Shown here: one piece after another, positions 22,084-34,644 of the stretch
How the letters are laid out: every line of letters starts with the position of its first letter
How positions within the stretch are numbered: the first letter of the stretch is position 1
NCBI RefSeq assembly: GCF_029227915.1
Contig: NC_079888.1
Location: 4,289,001 to 4,353,000, forward strand
Length of the DNA stretch: 64,000 bases
Direction of reading: 5' to 3'
DNA from: Hydractinia symbiolongicarpus
Taxonomy: Eukaryota; Cnidaria; Hydrozoa; Anthoathecata; Hydractiniidae
Notes under the pieces: model-generated
Seen by the model: the letters and a program-made list of their open reading frames with translations, nothing else
What the model was told of the DNA's origin: nothing
The model's database searches: none
Program-made: the position numbers and the translations under genes

Positions 22084-24365
22084 GTTACAGCAATGTTGTC
22101 TCCTTCCTTACCATATCTTTCTGAAACTTTCTTTTCACATTACTTAATACATGCAATTGATCAATTTTATATTTTCGCTCTCCACCGCTTAGATTTTAAC
22201 ATAGTCACTCTCCGACGCTACGTCTTTAAATTGTTTTTTACAAGTTTCGGAACAATCCGTTTTACACTTTTATCTCACGGGAAACAGTGGAAATTTTATA
22301 ACAAATTGATTTGCTGCACAAGTATAATTAATGTGATTGCATCTCGGAATTGATTTAAGTACATATCGTCCGATATAGCATAGCAGTAATTTGAAATTCC
22401 GGAGATTAGGATTCCATACTCCTTTAGACTACAGACTAAAATCTAAGCATTAGACTGTAAACCAACAGCAAGTAAATATGTTGCTTTCCTGGATTAAAAT
22501 GTTGAATCGAATGAATTGCTTTGCTTTCGAATGTCAATTCGGATTAATTTAAAATTTCGAATTTAATTCTTTTCACATTATGTTGTGCGGCGAACTTGTT
22601 CAAGAAATTACAATACATCTATAGTTACAAGAGACATACAGCTAAAAACGTCAAGATTATTTTTTTTCATTAATTTATGCGACTATAATGTCTGCTCTTA
22701 AAGAATAAATTTAAAGTTATGTAACATCGCGTATTGCTTTTGTTGAAAGTATCACCTCTTTTATTAATAGACTTATTCTGTCTATCTACGACATTAAATC
22801 GTGCTACAGACACATGAATAGTGAATGCGGTAGATTCTGGTCGACTTTGTTGTGACTGGCGAACTTCCGTAAAAAATTGGGCGAATTTCTGTAGTATTCT
22901 AACAGACCGAATTTCTGTAGTATTCTAACAGTAATTAGAAAGCAAAACTACCCTAAAAGAAACTATTGAAAAAGTAAAACGCAATAATTCTTTGCTTGTT
23001 TTTTAGTTCCATTCGCTTTAACGGGGATACATGTTGCATCATATAGGTCGCTGAAAGAAACGTAGCTACACTAGAAAAAAAGCGTTGCTGGATGACGCTG
23101 CAGCTTTTAATAACCAGGCGTTTTAATCTTCAATATCACATCTTTTAATATTTTTATTAAATTTGATAAGCCATCTCAGTTTACTATTAAAAAAAATCTG
23201 GAAAATTAATTTGAACTTTTGCTGACTCATGTGACATTGCGGAATGAACTCACAAATTTGCAATTTACACGAAACTGCCTACTTTTTAAGTCATATAAAA
23301 ATTATAAAGTGTTGGAGCATTGTTTCAATTTATCTGTACATAAATAACAATAAGAAGCTTATTAAAATACAACAAACTACGTTTTCCCTTTTTTATTAAT
23401 TAGCGAAGGTTAATGACAATTGGCATTTAACTTAATAGTTAAACTGTCGTTGACAAGGAAGAGGAAACCATATCCACAGACTGGTAAGTAATACATCTGA
23501 TTTAACTTAAAAAGGTCAAAAGGCATCAAACATCAAATTGCTAACGAGAAAAAAACTTCCTTCTTGAAATTATGTTTACATTGTTACATTCCGCTTGGTT
23601 ACGTTGTTGTGGTTAAGGTCACACTTGCCTAATAGCTGGTTTGTTTTTTTAGTTTAAGCATTATTTAACGCATCAAAAGAATTGTCTGGTTCATTACACA
23701 TAAAAAGTGCGCATGAATGGATGCTTTACATAAGAAAAATCAAGCAAAAATCACAGTGAAAGCACAATCGTAAATGACGTAACCATTGCCGTACTTTGTG
23801 TATCACCATCGTAGATAGTCTAGGCACGTATTGTAAGTGATATGAATTCAGAAAAGCTGTTCGTTTTAGACAAGGTTTAGCCATCGCAATTTTTTCGTTT
23901 AAAAACTGTCAACAACTGTGATACAAAGTCGAAACGTGGCTTCTGTTTTGTTAAATTAATATTAAAAATCTACCTAGAAGGTGGACGATAGTTATATTGA
24001 ACAATTAATCTACAGTACTCTTTTCTTCCAAAAAGGTTAGTAATTCTACTTTACGTATTAGCTAAAACGGTATATCTTGGGTGACCATTAAAAAACGATT
24101 AGTTAATGCGACCTAACTACATGCCAGTGATTAGACGACAGAAAGAAAAACATTCTTTTTTATGGCATAGATAGGTTTAGACCAAGAACTTTATTTTGGC
24201 GTTTAGGCGAAAATGTGGGGATTCATGATCAGCACACTTTCATAAATATTTCTTTCTAAAAATGCCTTGTAATTAAACTTTTACAAAGGAAATTATAATT
24301 TATATTTGAAATCACACGATGACCTATTTTTCTTGTTTGGCGCTTCTTCTACAGTGCAAATTATA
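22084..24365. other. Intergenic, no gene recognised
   Basis: Upstream of the YscW/Kazal gene on its strand, so promoter sequence should lie at the low-coordinate end, but no motif stands out. A 24-bp direct repeat (CGAATTTCTGTAGTATTCTAACAG, 22882-22905 and 22908-22931) is present. Open frames such as 22093-22353 show nothing recognisable. Confidence 0.4.
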
Positions 24366-24369
24366 TCGT

Positions 24370-24395
24370 AATTGCACTCTGTGGAGTGCAATTAT
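24370..24395. repeat. Short hairpin TAATTGCACTC / GAGTGCAATTA
   Basis: 11-bp perfect arms around TGTG. The same 'TGCAATTA / TAATTGCACTCG' words reappear in the larger foldback at 24798-24953, suggesting a related element. Confidence 0.7.
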
Positions 24396-24797
24396 TTCTT
24401 AATTTCACTCTAAAATCTTAACCGCACTCTTTAAGGAGCGCCGATAATTTAAAAAATATATATGATGTTACAAATTCGAACTATAATAAAAAAGCCCATA
24501 AACAAAAAGGTAATAAAAAGGTCATAAAACAATAAGGTTCATTAAGTCTGGACAAGAGAAAAAAAAACATTCGATACAGAAAAAAAAAATTTCTAAAGCG
24601 TTTACTTGTCGTTTAAAATAATTACTGTTGCTTTTGGATTCATACCCATAAATATTTATTCGCGTTTTATGATAAGTCAAAATAGATATCTTTACAATGA
24701 ATCGAACTAATTACAAATCGGGTAATAAAAAAATCAAAACATTGAAATTGACATCCTGTGCTACTCTTACAAAAATAGTTCATTGCGTGATTAGCTC

Positions 24798-24953
24798 GTA
24801 ATCGAACGGTTCCTGGTGCAATTGGAAATAAACGAACTCGTATTTTTTTTTGCTTTTCAAAATTGTCCTCGTCCTCACGGACTCGGAAAATTAAAAGCAA
24901 AAAAAAATACTCGTTCGATTATTTCCTAATTGCACTCGTAAACGTGCGATTAC
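24798..24953. repeat. Long imperfect foldback (about 70-bp arms)
   Basis: 24798-24868 (GTAATCGAACGGTTCCTGGTGCAATT ... GCTTTTCAAAATT) pairs with the reverse complement of 24883-24953 (GTAATCGCACGTTTACGAGTGCAATTAGG ... GCTTTTAATTTT), with a loop of about 14 nt. This is a self-complementary MITE-like or hairpin element. The minus-strand open frame over 24667-24900 is its shadow. Confidence 0.75.
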
Positions 24954-25008
24954 ATATACAAATGAATTGTGCCTATTTAATTAAACAAAAATGAAAAAAA
25001 AATTAAAT

Positions 25009-26977
25009 TTAATAAAAATTAAACACAAATAGTAAAAGAATAATTGAAACTAATGCCACCAAAGAGTTTTGTTTTCCACTGAGAACATTAGATGCGTTAG
25101 TGTTATCTGTCCCCTCTTTTATTGTACTATTAACAAATGCTTCTGTGTTGCACAAATCGGTATTGCAGCAACCAATCTATAAAACAAAACAAAATTAAGA
25201 TCTGAAGTTACGCGGCTGTTGAGTCTTAAAATCAACTTAAATTTTAAGATTCTCAGTGCCTCAATAAAAAATGACTTTTCTTTCACCTTCTGAAAAATGT
25301 AAATTTAATTGCCAAGAGCTTTTTTATGGGATAATAAAAAATAAAGATGGTTTGTCAATACTTTTTCCTTAGTCCAGAAATTGTGTTAGTTTTACCTTGC
25401 ATTTTCCCATGATTAATTTATGGAGGGTCGGTTTAAAAGGAGGTGTTCTGTCAAAATACTTGCAAAATGAATTACAATAACTTTTAGGTATGCAACCTCC
25501 CATTGGTCCATTAATGGTTAGATTTCCTTGCGGGGCCTTAATTACATATTCCATAGCGCCACCAAAACACATTTCGGTTGCAGCGTTGCAGTATACTAAA
25601 GCTGTATCGGTTGATTGTGGTCTCATGCCGAAACATTTTCTTATTTCACCTACAAAAATAATTTTGAACAGATTAGAAATTTATTTATTTTATTACAGAA
25701 CAATGTCCAACAAAATAAGAACGCACAGAATCAAGTGAGAATAAACAATAATAATTTTGGCAAAAGATTTCGTGTTAAAATTGGAATAAGCAAACCAAAT
25801 AAACAGTACTGGCTTGTAGTAAGACGTTGATATTTTTACTTTTCCTAACTTTATATAACTTTAATTTTCTGTTATGTTCTTTCTAAAAAACCATGTCGAA
25901 GTGTTTTGATGGCAACCAATTTTATCACGTGAGTTATTATTGTTTTCATAAGCTTTAGGGGACTTCTTAGATATATTGATACATTATTTTTGTTTCTCAT
26001 ATAAGTGTGGCTAGAAACAAAGAAATCATACAATTATTCTTCACCCAATTAAACATATTTGACGACGTCAGTCTCAAAAAATGCTAACATCAGCAATTTT
26101 CTTTGCTAAATTGTTACCCAAGGTGTGGGCAACACTTTAAGTGAGTTTCATGTTTATTGAAGAATAATTTAGAATTTACAGAGGTGGGGGGGGTCAGCCC
26201 CCTTCCCCTCCCTAGCATTGAGGAATCCCCGAATCCCCGAAAAAACTTAAACTGTTGCGTACATCAAAGGTCTTTATTAGTTTTAACAGTCGCTTAGAAA
26301 CTAGTTGGCTATAAAAAAGCTTGGTTGTAGTACAAAAGAATTAAGTTATATAATGGTATGCTTTTGTACACCATGTGTTTGTATAAAATTTTGTATAATT
26401 TTATTGAATGATAACTTTAATAACTTTATTCTGATTCTTACCTTTTGTTTTTGTGTGTTTGGCATTACAAAAGTCCGTGTTACAGCAGTCTACCTAAATT
26501 AAAAATAGTTTATCATATGTAGCTACTATGACAACGATGACGAGAAAAAACAAATAATGAAAATAAAAGAAAAAGCGACAACAACGACAGCTGTCCTTTC
26601 TTACTCACCTCACATGTCTTTACCTGTACTCCAGTAGCACTACTGTTTGCACAAAATTTTTGGCAGTTATTGCTGTCATAGCAGCTTCCTAGACTCATTT
26701 TAACCAAATCACTTTCCCCACTATCTGTTTCAACAGTGTATCCTACATGTGCTCCTAAACAGACCTGACCAGGCCTGCAGATTATATCTGTGTTGTTCCC
26801 AGTGTAGCTTCTTCGATGGCATTGCAAACTGGAAGCTGTGTTAGAGAGAAATAAATGCAATATTAATATTGATAGAGACAACAAAGAAACAATTTTTTTT
26901 ATTAATATGTTAGTACTTCTCGTAAACAGAACGGCGACAGATAGCATCCAGAAATAAATTATTGTCGTTCTTTCCAT
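25009..26977 (-). CDS. GPI-anchored protein with two Ly6/uPAR (three-finger) domains
   Basis: Five exons: 26917-26977, 26609-26835, 26442-26493, 25396-25649 and 25009-25176; phases agree and sum to 254 codons (253 aa). A signal peptide (MERTTIIYFWMLSVAVLF) is followed by domain 1 (about 23-106: LQCHRR ... GQVCLGA ... CQKFC ... KTCE then VDCCNTDFCN) and domain 2 (about 114-207: RKCFGM ... YCNAATEMCFGG ... CNSFCKYF ... KC then IGCCNTDLCN). The CCNTD.CN box closing each domain is diagnostic of Ly6/uPAR folds, and in each domain it sits on its own exon. The C-terminus is a Ser/Asn/Thr stretch and a hydrophobic tail ending NFY, a GPI-anchor signal. The weakest junction is the first donor (AGAA|GTACTA). 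Member of the extracellular three-finger family; ligand unknown. Confidence 0.8.
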
Positions 26978-27204
26978 GCTTTCATCAGAAACCTACCAAC
27001 AAGTATAAAACAAATCATTACGTCATATGTGCTGTGTTCGCCATAATTATTACCATAAATAGAAGGGGGCTTGTTACACCGCCCGCCTCTTTCTCTAAGA
27101 AATGGGTTGAGGTAAAGAAAGCAATAATAAATAAGTTTTACAGATACTGGCCGGTAATATAAATCGATGCAGTGGTTGTATTTTAATAACTACTAAAGGG
27201 TTTT

Positions 27205-27310
27205 ACCTGATAAACAACTTTTTTGCTCTTGTAGCCAATTGGTACTTCTTTCAGCTCTTCTTTCAGTTTTTAGTCCGTAAAATAATGTCTGATAGAGTTT
27301 ATGTAAGTTC
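27205..27310 (-). other. Possible 5' untranslated exon of the Ly6 gene
   Basis: On the minus strand a good donor (TTATCAG|GTAAAA) ends at about 27207, and an acceptor (GTTGGTAG) lies just 5' of the Ly6 start ATG at 26975-26977. Nothing coding continues into the Ly6 frame, so a leader exon is the simplest reading. Confidence 0.3.
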
Positions 27311-29177
27311 ACCTATCAAACAAATCTAAAACAATGATAAAGGAAATGAGAGATATACGAAAAAAACACTTCTCTCTTGACAAGATCATAGTTTATAGTT
27401 CTTTAGAACAATCTAGGTTAGCTCGAGACGTTACCAAACTTTGAATTTAAATAAAGCCATAAACTTTCCTACTTTTATCTAATTGTTAAAAAGGTCTATA
27501 AAAAGTGATTGATTGTTTACAAAGCAACTACACACTATACTCATGTGAAGGTATTATCACGAACATTAACGTTTAAAACACAAACAACGAAAATCAATAT
27601 TTATTTTTTTACTACTCATCTTGCTGTCACACTATAGCCTATATATGGATAAGAAAGTAAAAAACCTAGCAAGTTTTAGAGAGCATTTTTTATGCATGAC
27701 GAAATTTATTCTATTGTGAACACCGTTAGTGGTTTATATTTCAATTATGACGTCATAAACACGTCATACTTTAGGCTTATTGATCCAATGGCAATTCTTT
27801 TTTTATTAAACAACACAGTTTTGTCTCTATAGTTACCAATTTTTTTGAATTAATGATGTTTGAGCTCTAAAACACATACATCTTAGAAGGAGAAAATTCC
27901 GTCCGACAATGCCAAAATTTTGCCCTCATTTTGGAAAACTTAAAAACACCCCAATTTTGGAAAACTTAAAAGAAACACCAACAGTTAATACTTTTAAAAA
28001 TTTAATGGCTGAAGTTTTAAAAAAGTGTAATAAAAATCAGATTCTAGCTATTTCGATTTTTTGTGCATGACCTTTTTTCAAACGCAGTCAGTTCTGCCTG
28101 CGCAACAGTGGTTGGAAGGTTTCTTTTATTAGATTTTGTTCCACAAAATCACCTTAAAACTTATGGAAATTTAAAACTTAGAAATAAATATTTATAAAGG
28201 TTATGTAAGTTTATGCTTGGAGAACTTTAGTTTATTATTTTAGTTAGTCGAATGATTTAATCTCTAACAGATATTATAATTGAAGATAAGAAAACATCAT
28301 GAAATGTAAACAATTATATAAAAAACGTTTAAAGCTTGGTTTACACAAGTCAATTTATTCGTTGTGTCAATTTACATTTATGTTTACGTCGAGATTTGAA
28401 AGGTTAAATAGGATAACTTCAAAGAATACTACAGAGGCTTATATAGATCTTTACAAATACTCCTGACGGAAACGTCAAATTGTGAATATTAGCCATGTTA
28501 TTTGTCTAGAAGCATTTCCTTTTATTCTTCAAAAAAATACATTTATTGGATATCACCGAAACCAAGGCTTCAGTAAAAATAATTCTGAGTATGATGAGTT
28601 CGTCCATGTTTTATCGAAATTAACAATGTTAAAACTTTAGAACCAAAGAAACCCGGTTGTTATATAATAAAACAGGCTATTGTTTCTATGAAAACTCGTA
28701 AAACTTAGAGAAAGAAAGCGTGTATGACAAATCAATTTGCACGATCACACAGCTTAAAAGTAATGAAACGTGTCCCCATATAACATTGAATTTATTTAAG
28801 AATTATTCTTTAAAAAATATTTTCACTTATCCAACCATAACAACAGCGATATAAAAATATACTTAAAACATGTCAATAGTGAGAAAATACTTCTTTAGTT
28901 TTTCAACCGCGATTAGCTCTATAGAAATTCGTACAATGACAACGTCCAAGTTCTCCATTTTTTATTCTCCACTGATCATACCTTTATCACGCTAGTAGCT
29001 AAAATTGTACTTTCTTACGACAAGCCGGAAAGTTTTAGGAAGAAAACAACAACTTTATTTTCTTTAAGAAGTTGTTGAATTAGTGGAAAACCTACATGAC
29101 AAGTAAGATATAGAGGTTGACGAGAAAACACAAAAATGAAGAAAAAATAAAGTAAATGATATATCGTAAAAACTTAC
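27311..29177. other. No gene recognised
   Basis: AT-rich, no long frames. A small direct repeat CCAATTTTGGAAAACTTAAAA-like is seen at about 27930-27975, next to a TTCCGTCCGACA word (27896-27907) that is also the TIR core of the MITE at 45.6 kb. Confidence 0.4.
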
Positions 29178-30812
29178 ACCACCATCTGTTATACACTGTA
29201 CAAATCAATAACCAAAACATATAGGAGTTAGATTAAAAATTTATTATCAAGTGATTGAATGCCTTATGGAGACTTCATGCACTCTATAAAATATACAATT
29301 TTTGTATCAGAATTGCAGCTACTCGTAGCAGGTACATCTATTCAGTTGATCAAACATTTAAATCATGTTGCACTCTACTATGTGGGATTAATTTATTTTG
29401 ATGCAAAATTTTCAGATACTGTTAACAAAATAAACGTTTGGAGGACCTTAATTTGACAGGACGTCTTGTCGTCATTAAGTATTTCTCTTATATGTAATGG
29501 TATTAATGGCTCATTAATCATTTAGCTGGCCTATAAAGGAAAATATAAATTGACATCAAAACGTATGATATGCAACGAGGTCCATTTTGTTTAAACAACA
29601 TGTGAAAAAAGAATATTATTATGAACATTCTTATACTGGTTGTTCAACTACCAACTCACTGTTTTTATACAAATCCTAAGATACAGCTCCAATAAGGCAG
29701 AAAAATGTCTGATTTTATGAGCATCGTTTTCACTTACCTGAATTGTCATAACAGGTAATAAAGTGTGCTAATATCGAAACAATTTACCAAACAAAATTCA
29801 TGCGCCAACTCATTTAATCCATTTAAATGGGTGCCAAGTTTCATCAACATAATTTTGGTCATTTAAAAGTTTTTACAGGTGGTTAATCTACCGCCCATCC
29901 CTTACGCGCAAGATAGCTATTGGGTACATAAAAGCCCGCTTTAAATTGGGTTTCGTCTGTTGTCGCTTGGATGGAGACTTTGTATGAGATTAACCGTTAA
30001 ACTCCCATCGAAGAGAATGACTCGAGTGACAATGATTTTATAAGAACTAATTCTCTTGTATCTATAAACTGGTTGTGTATAACTATCAAGTTAGTATATA
30101 TTACTTTTTATGTTTAATATTTTTGGAGTGCTGGGTCATTGTAAGCTTAAGAAGTTTATTTGTCATTTCGACGTGTTTCTTTTATATTCTACTTTAACCT
30201 TTTTGTGCTTACGTTTTCGTAATGTTTTGATATGGCATCCAATAAACTGATAAGGCAAATAAAAGTAACGGTACCTGAGTGTTCCAGCTCCAAAATTTCA
30301 TAGAAATGCTGTTAAGATATTTCAGCAGCGATCATGGTCGCCGATGAGAAAAAATATATATAGTCTTTTCTTATGCAAAATCACAATATTTTTATATTGA
30401 AGAAGAACTACTTTGTTCAACACTAACATACTGCCAAGCAGTGAGCGGGATTTGATCCGCGGTGCTCAGAACTAGGAGGCGCAGACGAACCCACTACACG
30501 TAGTGTACTGGGTTCTTCTGTTGAATATGAAATACGGATGTGTGAGTTTTAGTATCAATAATTTTTACTCAACAAAAAGGAGGGGATTTGATAGGAAAAT
30601 GTGAATGCAAAAACACGAAATTTAGAAGTGAATATCTCTCTTTATTAAGAAAAAAATAAGAATAAGTGAAAAGAAAAAGCATGTATTTTTTGTAAATAAA
30701 CGAAAATTTACTTCTTACGGTGGTGCAGATAACGTATTCGTCGCCTTCACCTAAGCTCTGATAAAACTTTTTTAGAATATGTCGCATGTAGGTTGTCATG
30801 AACTTGTAAGTT
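29178..30812 (-). CDS. Candidate extra exons on the minus strand (30719-30812, 29738-29767, 29178-29195)
   Basis: 30719-30812 has a good acceptor (CTTCTACAG) and donor (ACC|GTAAGA) and encodes TYKFMTTYMRHILKKFYQ and GEGDEYVICTT without stops. Two microexons with strong flanking sites, HTLLPVMTIQ (29738-29767) and CITDGG (29178-29195), follow in compatible phase 0. They could be an alternative 3' end of the FnIII gene upstream (its last exon has an internal CA|GTCAGT donor that would fit phase 2) or another gene. Microexon calls from consensus alone are prone to error. Confidence 0.25.
30397..30543 (-). mobile_element. tRNA-type SINE, family 1 (minus)
   Basis: Read on the minus strand: CACATCCGTATTTCAT ... 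TAGTGGGTTCG ... GGATCAAATCCCGCTCACTG ... TTGGCAGTATGTTAG ... AGTAGTTCTTCTTCAA, the same order as in the composite insertion at 3515-4022. The A and B box regions are recognisable. Confidence 0.7.
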
Positions 30813-31047
30813 CTGTAGAAGGTTTAAAATAGCTCATTACTCTTTTTGTACAAGCGAAAGAGATAAAACAGCCACTCCACGGAAACTCATTGAACGAATC
30901 TAAACACTTTTATAACAAATGCATAATTCTTTTCATTGAACTAAATTATGTAGAAAAGTATGTCTAAAATCATACTAAAATTACAATGACAAAATAATGT
31001 CTTTAACGCTTTAAATGTCAAAATTGTATTCATCGTTCCAAGGTTAG

Positions 31048-32768
31048 TTAAACCGCTTCATTATGCACACAATTTGTAATTACTGACTGGCAAATCTTTT
31101 TTTCCAAGCCCACATTGTACCAGGTTAACACACAGACATAGTAACTCTTGCAAGACAATAGATTTGTCAATACGCAATAGTTTGTTCTGTTGTTGAAGTT
31201 GGAACCACAAGAAACCTAAATAAATAAATAAATAAATAAAGATTTCGAAATTCCTCCAAGTCAGTAAGCGTATATATATAACTTGCGTGCATAAAAGATC
31301 GGGTTTGTGCACAAAAAAAGCCTTTTAAATCCAAAACAAAATTTGCATTAAAACAATGCTTTGCAGAAGTGACTTAGGCTATTCTAGTAGGATGCTTTAA
31401 CATAATAAAGTTTAACCTTTGATTCAACGCTATCTTTGAACATTATTGCCGGATGGGGGGAGGACTCACCACTCATTTGTTTTTTGAACAAAAATGCTTT
31501 AAAAAACAGCATCTTTCTTTACCTTTTTTGTTACTTTATTATCCTCCATAACAAGCAGAAAAGATTTCACCACATAATACATATCCAAATACGGATACTT
31601 CCATTGTACGCTAACAGAGTTGTAAGATGGGGTCATTAGCAGATATCTAAGCTTGTGGCCTATAGAAATTACAGTAGAACAAAATAATGTCTTCCCGAAT
31701 AACAAAACAATTATTACTAACAAATAAAGTTACCCTTTAAAGGTTTTTTATATAATTCACATGTTATTTTTACTACCCTAGATTATGTCAAATAATCCAA
31801 GTAACTTAAATCTAGCTTTGCTAAGTTCACTTTTTGTTGGGACGAATTAGACCCCTTTAGTAATTATTTTATTTTGTTTTTCGACCAAAGTGTAATATAT
31901 TTCAGTTTATCAGGGTTTGGCCGTTTTTGGCAAATCAATTACAAAACCTATGTCGGTTATATGTTCAACCATTTTTGTACGCAAAAAGAAGTTATACAGT
32001 ATGCGTATACAGTATAATTTAATTACCAGAATTCAACGTAGTCATTTTCAGGTCAAAAACAAACTCATTTTCAGGAAGGGATTGGGTGATAATAGCACTA
32101 TGGTTGGTCCAATGGTATAGAAAATTTGGCAATTTAGGCTACTTAGATTGCCTGAAAACCATTTAATCTTTCATTGTTCTTGGTGGTATAAAAAGGATTT
32201 ATGCTCTTATTTCAATATCATTACTTCTCCACCTCCTTCCGGTTCCTAAGTGCCTGCCAAAGGCCAACAAAATAACCATAAACATTTAAATGACCAAAAG
32301 CGTACAGTTTGGAAATATTTGAAATAGTTATGTAATAATGTTTTCGTCTAACAAGGCCTTCAAATACAAATAAAATTTTGACTAGTCCTAGATACCTTCT
32401 GGATTAAAGACTCGCGTGTCAAAACTTACTATAGCAGTGAAATGCTTGCTCCCCTGCGTAATACAACGGATATAACAGCGTATTACTAACAAGAGTTGCG
32501 TTACTCCTTACCAACAATCGTATTGAATACATTCCTGGATCAACAATATCAAGCAGTTTACATCGAACTTGTTGAGTGTAGTGACCATCTTGCCTCGCCA
32601 AAATATTTTTACAAATGGTTGTCCAGTTGTTAGAATTGAATGTTATGGGATTGACCTGGATTGATATTGTTTCTGGCGAAAATAATTTTGGTGCATTTTT
32701 AATTGTGTACGTGACATTGAGGTAAATCTGTCGATGCACAATGTCACATTGTTTTGAGGTTACCATCA
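31048..32768 (-). CDS. FnIII-containing surface or secreted protein, 3' exons
   Basis: Three exons: 32430-32768, 31523-31659 and 31048-31215, with good splice sites and agreeing phases (1-1, 1-0, 0-stop). The first exon encodes a beta-rich extracellular segment with Cys pairs and many N-x-S/T sites, beginning after a phase-1 acceptor, with TSKQCDIVHRQIYLNVTYT near its start. Exons 2 and 3 together make a fibronectin type III domain: SYNSVSVQWKYPY ... YYVVKSF (strands B-C) and CVLTNLLSCKSYYVCVLTWYN..G (strands E-G, with the L-x-Y-x-V pattern). The frame ends at TAA, 31048-31050, without a TM helix, so this form would be secreted, or splicing continues to 30812. The 5' exon with the signal peptide was not found upstream of 32768. 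Confidence 0.55.
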
Positions 32769-33341
32769 CTAAAAGGAGAATTATTAAATTAAAATCTCTC
32801 GGTTCATTGCCTTCAACTGTCAGAGAGTGTTCAGTGTACGATACATTTTATATGTTCTACAATCTTTTAAACATGCCCAATGTAAAGTTTAAAACACAAA
32901 ATATTAAGTATTCAATATCAAATATCAAACATTATTCAGCAGTAGCTCCCATGCGTTCTTTAAGGGTTTCCTTGTTAAGGGTTTCCTTGTTAAGGATAAA
33001 GTCTTTACTAAGAGATAAGGCACAATACGCCAGTTTTAGCATAAAAGTATAACAAGACACATATATTTGGCGCAGGTAAATGAGAAATCAGAATTATTCA
33101 GTCTCGTTGGGAGTTTTTATGACTTTGCTGTGATATTCGCGTCTTCTTATAACGCCAAGTCGTTCAAAATGCCGCGCTTTTTTTTCTCTCGTGTTTGTAC
33201 GAGAAAAGCAAGGCGTATATTTAAGAATAAAACAAAAAAAATGTTATTAAGTCATGTTTAAATTCTACTTTCAACTTCAGTAATATATAATTTAAAGTGT
33301 ACATATTTTCAACTCAATTTTTACATTACTTACACTGCCAG

Positions 33342-33419
33342 GCGGTTTGGATTGGCTTTATGTAGATAATGCACCAAATGAAGATAACACAAGATGGAGA
33401 CATGCTGCTCAACGAACCT
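33342..33419 (+). CDS. Orphan exon candidate on the plus strand
   Basis: Acceptor ACTGCCAG, 78 nt, donor CCT|GTGATA, phase 1 at both ends. It encodes GLDWLYVDNAPNEDNTRWRH and AAQRT, which looks like protein (charged, no stops, no simple repeat) but is not recognised. No partner exon was found on this strand within 2 kb. Confidence 0.25.
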
Positions 33420-33534
33420 GTGATATCCTTATTATGCTAAATTTGTCTTGTTATAAACTAAACAAACAAATGTGAGATATTATTTGCAGTAAATAGTTGA
33501 TTTGTTTATTTTTTGTATGATTTTTTGTCATTTG

Positions 33535-33621
33535 ACCCTATTATACTTAAAGTGGTTCAGGATTTATAACCTGCGGGGTTGTGGGGTTACAAGAACCAAA
33601 ATCGCTCAGGTATAATAGGGT
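33535..33621. repeat. Small foldback with 12-13-bp inverted ends
   Basis: ACCCTATTATAC (33535-33546) is matched by GGTATAATAGGGT (33609-33621) in inverted orientation, enclosing about 60 bp. MITE-like in form. Confidence 0.5.
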
Positions 33622-34609
33622 TAAGGCTTTGCCGCGAGTTTACATGTGTAAGGAATTAATTTAATTTTAAATTTTCCTAAGCAACTTAAAACTTGTGTTG
33701 ATAGTTATCAAGACCAGGCAAAGAGCCTGTAAAAAGTCAGAAAAGAAAAACCAACAGGTGGTATAATATGACCCATTTTGACTTAATTGGAACTCATTAT
33801 TCTCTCGTATTGTCCCGGGAATAAAGAAAGGAAGATGGTTTGAAAGACCAGTTCAGTGAATAATGATGTTTCTTATTTCTTCGCCTTTTTTAATTGTAAA
33901 GAAATCTTAACCTTCTTTTTGAATTGCTTTATAAGTGTGATTATTGGATGTGTTTTTTTGCAGATAAGATATTTATCTTTTAAATTAAAAGGTTTAACTT
34001 TTTAAGTCCTAGGGCAAAGTGATCTGATGTGAGATGTAAATATAATATGAAACAAAAACAAAAATATTTAAACTTGCTTTGATAATTAACAAGATATGAA
34101 ATTACAGTGTCAGATCAATATATTTTGTCAACTTAACGCTTTTCTAAATCTATGTTCGCACAAAAAAACGCACTACCTTGCGTCGCCGCATTACTTTTGC
34201 ATACGTTATATGGGCAAAACCTTTACAGTGCAAAATCTTGGGTTCTATAGGATAAAAAAAATCCTTTTGTCTTTTTTCTGCAAATCCGCCAGTTTCTTTC
34301 ATTCTTTCATTCCTTTTTGTCCATGTATGTAAAAGCGATGCAACTGCAAAAGTTCAATTACTTGAACCTTGAAATCGCGTTGTTATAAAACTAATTTTTT
34401 AATATTTTGGTAAATCTTTCTGATATTGATGAATCATTGTTGATCTGAGGTTATGCTGACCCTTGATACTGGAATGTTGGGTTAAATGTATATACTATCT
34501 CATCAAGGTAAGAAAACAGAAAAGGAAATTCGGCATGAACAAAATCAAGTTATCAGGGTAATTGACCACAAAACTTTTTTTCTTTTGTTTTTTTCTTCTA
34601 ATTAATTTT

Positions 34610-34644
34610 CTTCTAATTAATTAATTAATTAATTAATTAATTAA
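34610..34644. repeat. (TTAA)n microsatellite
   Basis: About eight tandem TTAA units in an AT-rich intergenic stretch (33420-35754) that otherwise holds no recognised gene. Confidence 0.85.
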
